Shown: one piece after another, positions 32,239-40,178 of the stretch
Position numbering within the stretch: position 1 is the stretch's first letter
Layout: every line of letters begins with the position of its first letter
Source: Candidatus Hydrogenedentota bacterium
GTDB lineage: Bacteria > UBA8481 > J006
DNA: 53,125 nt
NCBI GenBank assembly: GCA_003697085.1
Contig: RFFU01000074.1
Location: forward strand, 146,600 to 199,724
Direction: 5' to 3'
Program-made: the position numbers and the translations under genes
The notes under the pieces: model-generated
Database searches by the model: none
The model's input: only the letters and a program-made list of their open reading frames with translations
What the model was told of the DNA's origin: nothing

Positions 32239-33533
32239 GAATATTGGGGGCGGCGATGTCGGCGATCTTGCTTGGCCTTCTCTTGCAAGGGGGAGGGGAA
32301 TATCTTCTTGAAGGATATTTTGTGATGGGGATAGGGGGAGGATTATTAATCATATGGCCATTTTCGGACGAAGAAAAAAGATTTGATTTTGGAAAGATCG
32401 TGCTTGTCGTTTGCGTTTCGGTGGCGCTCTTTTTTATGGGAGGCGGGTATTTTGGAAAGGATTTACTGGCGTTTCTTATTCCTCTAGTGATGATTGAATT
32501 CGTGACGGATCGCTTTCTTCGCCAGAGCGATAGAAGATCGGAAGAAATTTGGAGAAAATTTCGTAGAAGAAAGCAGGTGTTGGAAGAGCAAATCAGGAGG
32601 GAGGAAGAGAGAATCAACGAATTAATGGAGACGATGCGGAATTTGACGAGAACCTATGATACGATCAAAACATTGAGTGAATCCTTGGATCAGAGAGAAA
32701 CGCTTTCAAGATTGGGACGGATCTTGCATTCTGAGTTCGCCGTTCTGGATGCCTGCGTAATTTTGAAAAATTCGGACACAAGAGAAGAAGAAGTATGGTA
32801 TCTAGGATACGGCGAAGTGAAAAAACGAAGGCGGGGAGAATTCCGAGGGGAAAAAGGAGGGGGCATTGTTTATCGCATTCCATTACGTTCGGAAGGCGGA
32901 CGGATCGGGGAAATCTATATAAGGACGAAGACCGTTGAAAAGCGGGAGATTCTAGAAGCGATTGGTGAACAAGCAGGAATGGCATTGACGCGGGCGGTTC
33001 TATACCAGAAGGTGGCCCATGAAGCACGAACAGATGCCCTTACAGGTTTATTAAATCACAAAAGTATTTTGGAATATGTTGAAGAGGAGATGACGAGGGC
33101 GAGAGCAACAGGGGAAGAATTTTCTTTTATGATGGCGGATATCGACCATTTTAAAAGGTTTAATGATATCTATGGGCATGAAGCAGGAGATGCCGTGTTG
33201 ATTGCCGTGGCTCGAACATTGACTCACGGCTTAAGAGCCAGTGATCGGGTGGGGCGTTGGGGGGGGGAAGAATTTGCGGTGCTTTTTCCAGAAACTCCGG
33301 CTTCCGGTGCCGCGGTTTATGCGGAGCGCTTTCGCCGAAACGTGGAAGCGAAGAAAATACATTTCAGCCAGTACGAAAAGCCGTTATCCGTCACCATTAG
33401 TGTCGGTGTGGCAGGTTATCCGGAGCATGCTACCACCGTCGAAGAACTGATAAATGCTGCCGATGCAGCACTTTACACCGCGAAAAGAAAAGGGCGAAAT
33501 CAAATACAGAAGGCACAGGGAAAAAAGCAATAA
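32235..33533 (+). CDS. Membrane GAF-GGDEF diguanylate cyclase, I-site present
   Basis: Second cyclic di-GMP synthase, translationally coupled to the first by a four-base overlap. Residues 1-90 hold membrane helices (MSAILLGLLLQGGGEYLL, IVLVVCVSVALFFMGGGYFG, LLAFLIPLVMIEFVT), followed by a coiled coil (QVLEEQIRREEERINELMET), a shortened GAF-like domain (about 150-250, ending AIGEQAGMALTRAVLYQKV) and the GGDEF domain: TDALTGLLNHKSILEYV, MMADIDHFKRFNDIYGHEAG and GRWGGEEFAVLF. The active loop GGEEF is near residue 345, and the inhibitory RASD site is intact just before it. The GAF lacks many core residues and is only weakly recognisable. The pair probably adjusts c-di-GMP in response to an envelope signal. 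Confidence 0.9.
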   Translation: MRILGAAMSAILLGLLLQGGGEYLLEGYFVMGIGGGLLIIWPFSDEEKRFDFGKIVLVVCVSVALFFMGGGYFGKDLLAFLIPLVMIEFVTDRFLRQSDRRSEEIWRKFRRRKQVLEEQIRREEERINELMETMRNLTRTYDTIKTLSESLDQRETLSRLGRILHSEFAVLDACVILKNSDTREEEVWYLGYGEVKKRRRGEFRGEKGGGIVYRIPLRSEGGRIGEIYIRTKTVEKREILEAIGEQAGMALTRAVLYQKVAHEARTDALTGLLNHKSILEYVEEEMTRARATGEEFSFMMADIDHFKRFNDIYGHEAGDAVLIAVARTLTHGLRASDRVGRWGGEEFAVLFPETPASGAAVYAERFRRNVEAKKIHFSQYEKPLSVTISVGVAGYPEHATTVEELINAADAALYTAKRKGRNQIQKAQGKKQ

Positions 33534-33568
33534 CGACAAGGCAGAAACCTGTTGGGGATAAAGACGGG

Positions 33569-33587
33569 GGCGTGAAGCGCCATTTTT
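33569..33587 (+). terminator. Weak rho-independent terminator after the GGDEF pair
   Basis: GGCG-TGAAG-CGCC stem-loop followed by A and five T bases. It lies 36 bases after the stop, in the convergent gap before the GH172 gene. The stem is only four base pairs, so it may be weak. Nothing else is seen in 33534-33814. Confidence 0.35.
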
Positions 33588-33814
33588 GGGCCAACATCGG
33601 GCGAACGGATTCGCTTCCTGTCGGGGCCAAATCCGTGGTTGTTTTGCTTTACGGCGGAACTGCGGGAGTTGGATATCCTTCTCCTTTCGGGCCGGGACGT
33701 TGTTGTTGTTGCTGTGGCTTTTGTCAGGGGCGGGTGTCAGTGTTCCACGTTCTGTTGGAGGCGCGAAAGAAAGGGCCTTAGAAGGGAGAATACCAAGAAA
33801 GGATCACACGAACG

Positions 33815-35008
33815 TCAACCATCAACACGTTGCTGGTGATTTTGTTCCGATGGAGCGGAGAGGCCGGCGACGCGGAGTTGCAGAGGGGGGAGAGTATAAT
33901 GAGGGCAAATTGGAGAATCGAGATAAAAGTAAGCGGTCGCTGACCAATCATCCTGTCGAAAAAAGTTGCACCATTGTCCCTCTTCGGGAGAGGACACATT
34001 TTCAAGTTCAAAGGGGGATTGAGGGGAAAAGATTTGTTGAATCGCCCCCGCAGGACCACATATTGTTACGGGGATCAGAGGGGCCTTTTTTTTATGAAGG
34101 CGTATGGCGTCGGGAAGCCATGTTCCTCCGATTGTTTGAATGGAAACGCGGCAAGCGCGATCAAAATAAACCGGATCACTGATATGATAGCGGTAGAACG
34201 ACCACTGGCGGTTTTCGGCATCGGCGATCAGGCATCCCTGAGTTTGATGAGAATAGGTGTTCATTCCCCAGGCCGTACCGATGTAATCTTCTGTCCCGGA
34301 TCCGCAGAGAGTCGGGTTTTTTTCATTGTCCAACCAGATTTTTACTTCGCCTTCCCCCCACCATGCGTTTTCATAAACGGGATTCGTGATAATTCCGATG
34401 TTACAGCCCAGGAATCGACCCGCTCCCTGGACAGGGGGGAGAATGACAAAATCCCTGCCGAGTTGATTCGGGGATTCCCGTCGCCACTGGGCATGGAAGT
34501 AACAGACGTCGGAGGGATGAGATATTCCAAGAAGGAAATCGATATCATAAAAGAGAGAGTCAACAAAAAAGTCGGAGTCATTTGTCAGAGTGACGGAGGC
34601 GGAATTTCGAAACGGCATTGGGATGAAACAATTGAAGCTCCGGCCTTCCGGATTGGAAAAGAGCGCGGATTCAAAAGGGGTTGTGCGTCCCAATCCGATC
34701 CCGAAGAAGTCGCCCAAAGGAACCGATACAGCGGGCAAGGAAGAATCGTCCCATGTCATTTCAATTTTCAGAGACCGGAGAATTTCGGGGGAGCGGTCGC
34801 TGAGCGTCAGCCAAATACGAGTGATGAGACCACTTCCCCTTACTTCAAGCAGGTGTTTCTTTTCTCTCGGGCGGATTGGTTCACTAGGATGTCCCTTCGC
34901 CCCAAAGTTTTCCAAGCCCCCGCGGTTGGGGAGAGCACGGAGATTTTCGAATCCCGCCCAACGCGAGACCAATCCACGAGGTTTTCTATACAGTTCCATG
35001 GTTCTCAT
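33815..35008 (-). CDS. GH172-type (DUF2961) glycoside hydrolase
   Basis: Belongs to the DUF2961 / GH172 group, whose characterised members act on fructofuranosides and arabinofuranosides (for example difructose dianhydride I synthase/hydrolase and alpha-D-arabinofuranosidases). No signal peptide. Typical double jelly-roll landmarks: N-terminal LYRKPRGLVSRWAGFENL, the loop VSVPLGDFFGIGLGR, FNCFIPMPFRNSASVTLTND, and the strongly conserved LCGSGTEDYIGTAWGM, whose Glu is a candidate catalytic residue, followed by WSFYRYHISDPVYFDRACRV. Length 397 is near the family norm (about 370-430). It is 137 bases downstream of the large GH-A-like gene on the same strand, so the two may form one transcript acting on the same glycan. 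Confidence 0.85.
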   Translation of the reverse strand: MRTMELYRKPRGLVSRWAGFENLRALPNRGGLENFGAKGHPSEPIRPREKKHLLEVRGSGLITRIWLTLSDRSPEILRSLKIEMTWDDSSLPAVSVPLGDFFGIGLGRTTPFESALFSNPEGRSFNCFIPMPFRNSASVTLTNDSDFFVDSLFYDIDFLLGISHPSDVCYFHAQWRRESPNQLGRDFVILPPVQGAGRFLGCNIGIITNPVYENAWWGEGEVKIWLDNEKNPTLCGSGTEDYIGTAWGMNTYSHQTQGCLIADAENRQWSFYRYHISDPVYFDRACRVSIQTIGGTWLPDAIRLHKKKAPLIPVTICGPAGAIQQIFSPQSPFELENVSSPEEGQWCNFFRQDDWSATAYFYLDSPICPHYTLPPLQLRVAGLSAPSEQNHQQRVDG

Positions 35009-35145
35009 CTAATGTAGGTTTATTCATAGTCCGTAAAAAGGTAACGTCCGAGATTCTGCAGATTCACGGGACAAGGTGCAAGAGGCAACAAAACCGATGA
35101 ACTTTTGAAAAACTTGAAGAGAGGGAAACACCATAATTCTTTCGA

Positions 35146-38073
35146 CTAACTCAGTCTCAGATAGAGTCCCTTACCGGAAACAATAGGAACGGAAAAAGAG
35201 AACCACTGTTCCCCTTCTTCCATTAAAGCATAGCGCTCACCGGTGGCCAAGTCTTCCACGAAATCAGCTCGAGGTTGATCGATCCGGACCTTAAAAGTAT
35301 GAAAGAAAGGCTGTGTCTTGAGAAAACTCAGAGCCAGAAAAAATTCTCCGCTGGAGCCACGCACGACGTCTTTGAAGATGTTCAGCTGTTCAGAGGTGAA
35401 GTCCCTCGGTTGGATTTTCAAATATTGAGCCATTCGAACAAGGGAATGATGCTTTAAAGAGAGGCAGGATTCGTTATGGATATTACCATCAAGGGAATCG
35501 GAGGAATCATCGTATCCGGCGAGGAGAAGATTTCCTTTCCCGAAGGGACGTTTTACGAGGACAGGGCGGCCGGAAAGATCTTTCCAGAGGACGATTCCTT
35601 CAGATTTAACCGTGAAAGCGTTCCCCGTTGCTTGGCCTCCGCCAAACGAATCGGGGAAACGGACAGTCTTGAGCGAATAATCGTCGTATTGAACATCTTC
35701 GATCTTGAAGATCTGCCTTAAAAAAGTTCGTGGTGGGTTTGTCGGGAGGCAAGAATGCGGAAAGATCAAAAGGTTGAGTCCTTTTTCGACAGACTCTCTG
35801 AGGAGCCAATAATATTCTTCATCTTCAGGGAGGAGGGGAACTCCCGATTCCGTGGTGTCGGAAGATGGAAGAGCGAGGAGACGGTAGCAGGAAAAGTCGA
35901 AACGGTGTTTCTTACAAAGGTAGTCCGCGGTTTCATCAATCCGGAGGGCGACATGAGGCAGTTTGTTAGGGGTATTCCAACGGCCTTCCCCGAGAACGGC
36001 GATTTCCGGATGGCGGCGTTGCGCCCCCATAATCGAGCGGCGGATATATCCGATACGCGCAACCTCTTCGCCAAAGACGTTGAGATCCGGGCCGGGTATT
36101 GTGTTGTAGTAGGCATTGAAGCGAAGGGAGCCGAAAAGCGCTTGATCAAGTTCCTTATAGGTGCCTCCAACCTGCCACGCTTCCCCTCCCCATTTTCGAC
36201 CTGCGTTGTGTAAATATACCTTTGAAGGGTGAAATTTTTTTTCTTCCTGGAAATGTCGTTTTTTAACGTCGTACCAGGCGGTTTCAAGGTCGGAAATGGA
36301 GCCTAAGCCGTGTCCCGGGATATCCTCAGGAGTCTTGTTCGGTGCATATTTTAATAATATTCGGCGAATTTCCCGCATCCCTTGTCCCACCGACCATTCT
36401 CGGAAGCCGAGATAAACGGACCAGGCTTGGGGGGAATCGGGTGTAGGGACCGGTATTTCGTCAAAGGTCAAAAATGTTCTTTGAAAGAGAGCATTAATTT
36501 TGTGCAAGTCGAAGTTTAGTTCCTTGGTCAGGTAGCGAACAAATTCTTTGCGTTCGATCGGAGAGTAATCGAAGTAGTCGGGTGGATTAACGTAGTAATG
36601 ATAGCTGTAGGGAAAATCAGAATTTCCAAAATCAATAATGAGAAGATCGAGTGCTTTTTCATTTGCATAGCGCATTGCGAGTTGACAAACCATGCCAAAG
36701 TAGTGTTGGCGGTAGAAGGGACTCCAAATTGTGGGGAAATTGCCAGGGCGGCCGAATTTATCGATTGCAGGTTCTTTCAGGGTCCAGCGGGGGACACCGG
36801 CTTCCGCCAAACCGGAGCCGAAGGCGGTTGGAAAAAGCCAGAAACTAATGGAAAAGTTTTCGGATTCAGCGAAAGAGATTAGTTGATCAGGGATGGCCCA
36901 GTCGTAACGGCCGGGTTCGGGTTCGATATCTTCCCAAGGAAGATTTGCACGAATGAACTGTACCCCCCGATCGAGCAGGCCGCGGACAAAGGTCTTGTAT
37001 TCTTCAGAAACTCTTCTTGTTTTAAAGGCGTGATATGTTGAGGCTCCAAAGCCGGGATGACGGCTCGTTCGTTCTTCAAGAACAAATTCTGATTTTTCAT
37101 GGAAGGAGAGTATTTGGGAGCGCTTTCGGACGGAAAGATTCCATTTATGGATTCCGGGCTTTCTCGGAGGAAGAGGAATGTCGCGGAGGAGTCGGCCCTC
37201 GGCGGGAAGGGAGACAATGTCACGGAAAACGGTCTTGTGGGAAGAAGTGTTTTCAAGCAAAACTTCGATCTCTTCCAGATGTATTCCCGAGATATTGCGC
37301 AGTTCGATTGTTATTGGAGACGATTCGGATTCCAAATGGACGGCGGGAACGCGGATTGCTCCTTCGATCTCCACAGGGGTCAACCATTTCAACAATTTGA
37401 GGATCATCGAGGGAAGGACTTTCCATTTGCGATTCAAAAGTCCAGGATTGTAGGACCATTCAAGGGGGTAGGCGCCGCAAGCGACCTCCCGGGGTTCGCC
37501 GCCGTTGAATCCGATATGAACGACACGGCCTCCAAGAAAACGAGGGTCTTTTCTTTGGATTGTCACGACACAGTTTCTTTCCCAAGCGTCCCCGTTATCG
37601 TTACGAATGAGATTTTGCGTTATGTCATCCGGAAAGCCCGTCGTGCGAATAGCAACGCATTCCAACCCCTCGATCTCTCGAAAATCGTCGAGGGGAGCGA
37701 AGATTTCGCGGCCGGCCTCCGTTATTCCGGTGATTCGAATGGGATCATTGGCGCGGGTCATATGTAGTTCAAAAGAGTAGACGTTTCTATACGGATACCA
37801 CGAATCTTTGTGGGGAATATCGCCAAGGAAAAAGAGGCTTCCCCCTTCTTCATGGAAGCGGATAATCGCCCGTAATGCTTCGTGGGAGAAGTTACCTTTC
37901 GAATAAGGAAGCGCGAGAACATCTGTATGGGTTCGCGAGAGGTTTTCCAACTCGTGATGCCGGATGAAAACAGGGGAGAACTCAGGATGTTTTTCTAGAA
38001 GTTGCATGAGGTCATCGGCTGTATATTCGGCAACCGGTTGGAAGGCAGGGTCTTTCAAAATAGCAACTTTCAT
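35146..38073 (-). CDS. Large GH-A-like putative glycosidase with GATase-like flanking domains
   Basis: A 975-residue protein without signal peptide. The middle (about residues 330-700) looks like a (beta/alpha)8 barrel distantly related to GH42 beta-galactosidases: GASTYHAFKTRR, FIRANLPWEDIEPEPGRYDW, FSISFWLFPTAFGSGL, AWSVYLGFREWSVGQGMREI. The N-terminal part (about 1-230) resembles a GATase/ThuA-like domain (ALPYSKGNFSHEALRAIIRF, EEGGSLFFLGDIP), and a similar fold returns after the barrel (RLLALPSSDTTESG, EKGLNLLIFPHSCLP), as in the GH42 trimerisation domain, ending in a small beta domain. At the place where GH42 enzymes carry the acid-base Asn-Glu, the sequence is IIDFGNSDFPYS, with Asn-Ser. 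Either the acid-base residue has moved or the enzyme is non-canonical. Good AGGAG site before the ATG. Confidence 0.65.
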   Translation of the reverse strand: MKVAILKDPAFQPVAEYTADDLMQLLEKHPEFSPVFIRHHELENLSRTHTDVLALPYSKGNFSHEALRAIIRFHEEGGSLFFLGDIPHKDSWYPYRNVYSFELHMTRANDPIRITGITEAGREIFAPLDDFREIEGLECVAIRTTGFPDDITQNLIRNDNGDAWERNCVVTIQRKDPRFLGGRVVHIGFNGGEPREVACGAYPLEWSYNPGLLNRKWKVLPSMILKLLKWLTPVEIEGAIRVPAVHLESESSPITIELRNISGIHLEEIEVLLENTSSHKTVFRDIVSLPAEGRLLRDIPLPPRKPGIHKWNLSVRKRSQILSFHEKSEFVLEERTSRHPGFGASTYHAFKTRRVSEEYKTFVRGLLDRGVQFIRANLPWEDIEPEPGRYDWAIPDQLISFAESENFSISFWLFPTAFGSGLAEAGVPRWTLKEPAIDKFGRPGNFPTIWSPFYRQHYFGMVCQLAMRYANEKALDLLIIDFGNSDFPYSYHYYVNPPDYFDYSPIERKEFVRYLTKELNFDLHKINALFQRTFLTFDEIPVPTPDSPQAWSVYLGFREWSVGQGMREIRRILLKYAPNKTPEDIPGHGLGSISDLETAWYDVKKRHFQEEKKFHPSKVYLHNAGRKWGGEAWQVGGTYKELDQALFGSLRFNAYYNTIPGPDLNVFGEEVARIGYIRRSIMGAQRRHPEIAVLGEGRWNTPNKLPHVALRIDETADYLCKKHRFDFSCYRLLALPSSDTTESGVPLLPEDEEYYWLLRESVEKGLNLLIFPHSCLPTNPPRTFLRQIFKIEDVQYDDYSLKTVRFPDSFGGGQATGNAFTVKSEGIVLWKDLSGRPVLVKRPFGKGNLLLAGYDDSSDSLDGNIHNESCLSLKHHSLVRMAQYLKIQPRDFTSEQLNIFKDVVRGSSGEFFLALSFLKTQPFFHTFKVRIDQPRADFVEDLATGERYALMEEGEQWFSFSVPIVSGKGLYLRLS

Positions 38074-38312
38074 CCGTGAATCTCCTATTTTTGAAGTTGT
38101 TGCGTTTTAAAAAAAGGAAGATAAGATGTTAAATCGGAAACGAGGGGGAGAGTATCAATTTTTATCCTGGCGGCAAGGCGTTTATTTCGCAAAGACGCTC
38201 CCTGGAATCAAGCGGAAGAAAACCAGCGAAGGAATACGCATTTGGAGGAAACGGTGGGGAGGAAAAACGTGCGATCGTCTGCGGCTCGTCAAAAAGAGGA
38301 GGAAATGGGAAC

Positions 38313-40100
38313 TTGCGGGTAATTATTGAGACAAAGAATGAAAGAGGTCAAAGGATTCCGTGCACGATTCATCTCAAGGATAAGGAGGAAAGGTGTTTTT
38401 CGAGGGGATGGTATACGGATTACGAATGGATCTATTCTTCCGGACGGGCTGTTTTTGAGGTGGAGGGAGCGGCGTTTCCCTTGAGGGTCATCGTTCGTCG
38501 AGGTGCAAGATGCAGGGAAATAGTCGATGAAATCGGAGAGGAGGCATGCGGGGACTCCCAAGAGGTCGTCCGGGAGTACTCCCTTCAGAGGTGGGATAAG
38601 GGGATATTAGAGGGGTGGTTTTGTGGAGATGCACACAACCATGTGGCGAGGTCAGAAAAAGTCGAGGATTTTCGAACGATGTGGGATGCGGCCGAGGTGG
38701 CTGCGGCTGAGGGGCTCGATTTTGTGGGTTTGGGTTCGCCATGGACGCGAACTCACCACGTGAAATATCGGGACTCTATCGGACGGCCATTGGAGGCGAT
38801 AACAGAAGATGAGCGGGTGAAAGGGAAGTCGGTACCGGAGATTTGCGAAGAGATATCGCAGAAAGGTATTGTTTTAGCGATACCGGGGAACGAATTCATA
38901 AAAACGCGTTTTGCTCATCTTTTCCTCTTTGGTGGGAATATCGACGAAGATTACTGGCGGTATTACGATGATGTTTTTGATTTTTGGCAGTGTTCACGCT
39001 CAAGACGCGTTCGGGAACAGGAGCCCGAGTATCGTCTGAGGCCGATTTATGAAATATTGACGGACGAACGGTACTGCTGGGGAGCACGGGTATATGCTCA
39101 TCCCACAAGTTGGTGGTATGAACCCGAGGCGGGTTTTGTAACAAATATTGCGGCCACTCTTCCCTTCGATACCCTTGTTGGCCCCTTGTACGATGCGATA
39201 GTGGTGATGGGGTATGAACCGGAGAGGCGAGAGTATCAGGAGTTATGGTACGAGTTATTGAATAGAGGATATCGTATCACGGCGGTTTCGGAATTAGATG
39301 CATGTTTTGATAATCGAAGATCCTTTTGCAATCGCCCGTTGGTATTGACTTATTGTCATATAGGGGACGATGTGATTGGGGCGAAGACGATAGCGGAAGC
39401 TGTAAAAAAGGGAAAAACGTTTGTAAGTTCCGGACCTCTGTTGGACATACGGGAAGAGGGAAAGACGGTTATCGGTGCGGTTTTGCCCTCCGACGGGCAA
39501 GAGCGGAAATGGAGCCTATTCGGAGATTATCAAATGCGATCGAGCGACGGCATTTCGCGTGTTCAATTAATTAGAAACGGGAAAATCCTACGGGAGTGGC
39601 GGCCGTGCGGGAGTTTCGAGGAATCTATTACAATCTGTGAACGGGAAGATTCTTGGTATGTGATGAAGGTGTATGGGAAGGAGGAGAAACGGGAACTTGC
39701 CCTATCGAGTGCTGTGTATTTCCGGAGAGATCTGAAACATCCCTTTTCCGGCCCGGTGATGACTCCTTTTGAGATTCGGGGGGGGAGGAATCAAGTTTTG
39801 GGATGCCGGGTTCACGATTTTGCGACGGGAAAGGAGAAAACGTATTGGGGAAAGGAGCGGGTTGAATTCGAAGCAACCGCGGCGTGTACCATAGAGGTGT
39901 TTGACCGGGAGGCGGGGAAAAAGATAAGAGAGGTTCGTCCGTTTTTCGATCACAAGCCGATATGGGATCACGCGCGGCATCTGTATTTGGGCAGATTTAT
40001 TCGAAAGGAATTGGCATGCGGAGAGGTGCCGGTTGAGGCATTTCGAATAGGCGAGCTCCGAGACATTTTGCTACGAAAGATGATATTTCACGTGTCCTAA
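38313..40100 (+). CDS. CehA/McbA-type PHP-domain metallohydrolase
   Basis: Metal-dependent hydrolase of the PHP superfamily. The start is TTG, chosen because GAGGAGG lies 10 bases upstream. The N-terminal 100 residues form a beta-rich domain. The PHP domain opens with GDAHNH (His108, His110), continues with AAEVAAAEGLDFVGLG, VLAIPGNEFIKTRFAHLFLFG (metal-binding Glu and His), YAHPTSWWYE and ends with GKTFVSSGPLL, the pattern seen in CehA/McbA family proteins. A C-terminal beta-sandwich (about 400-595) follows. Characterised relatives hydrolyse carbaryl or phosphoesters, but most are uncharacterised and found beside carbohydrate genes. It is divergent from the GH-A-like gene across a 239-base gap in which I see no supported gene. 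Confidence 0.8.
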   Translation: MRVIIETKNERGQRIPCTIHLKDKEERCFSRGWYTDYEWIYSSGRAVFEVEGAAFPLRVIVRRGARCREIVDEIGEEACGDSQEVVREYSLQRWDKGILEGWFCGDAHNHVARSEKVEDFRTMWDAAEVAAAEGLDFVGLGSPWTRTHHVKYRDSIGRPLEAITEDERVKGKSVPEICEEISQKGIVLAIPGNEFIKTRFAHLFLFGGNIDEDYWRYYDDVFDFWQCSRSRRVREQEPEYRLRPIYEILTDERYCWGARVYAHPTSWWYEPEAGFVTNIAATLPFDTLVGPLYDAIVVMGYEPERREYQELWYELLNRGYRITAVSELDACFDNRRSFCNRPLVLTYCHIGDDVIGAKTIAEAVKKGKTFVSSGPLLDIREEGKTVIGAVLPSDGQERKWSLFGDYQMRSSDGISRVQLIRNGKILREWRPCGSFEESITICEREDSWYVMKVYGKEEKRELALSSAVYFRRDLKHPFSGPVMTPFEIRGGRNQVLGCRVHDFATGKEKTYWGKERVEFEATAACTIEVFDREAGKKIREVRPFFDHKPIWDHARHLYLGRFIRKELACGEVPVEAFRIGELRDILLRKMIFHVS

Positions 40101-40142
40101 CGAAGCGGGAACATACCGTATACCACCAAGAGAATGGGTTGT

Positions 40143-40172
40143 TTGCAAGGAATTTAAAACGTTTGTTATAAT
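40143..40172 (+). promoter_or_regulatory. Strong sigma70-type promoter for the PilX/GspK-like gene
   Basis: TTGCAA (40143-40148), 18-base spacer, perfect TATAAT (40167-40172). The expected transcript start is at about 40179, exactly the first in-frame ATG, so the message would be leaderless from that ATG or use the ATG at 40203 with GGTGGAG close upstream. Confidence 0.55.
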
Positions 40173-40178
40173 GATGCA

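Noticed and set aside
33974-35017. 347-residue plus-strand frame
   Set aside because: It is the antisense of the GH172 gene, whose minus-strand product has clear conserved motifs. The plus frame shows none.
38126-38329. 67-residue plus-strand frame before the PHP hydrolase
   Set aside because: Lys/Arg-rich, no ribosome site, overlaps the better supported TTG start and its Shine-Dalgarno.
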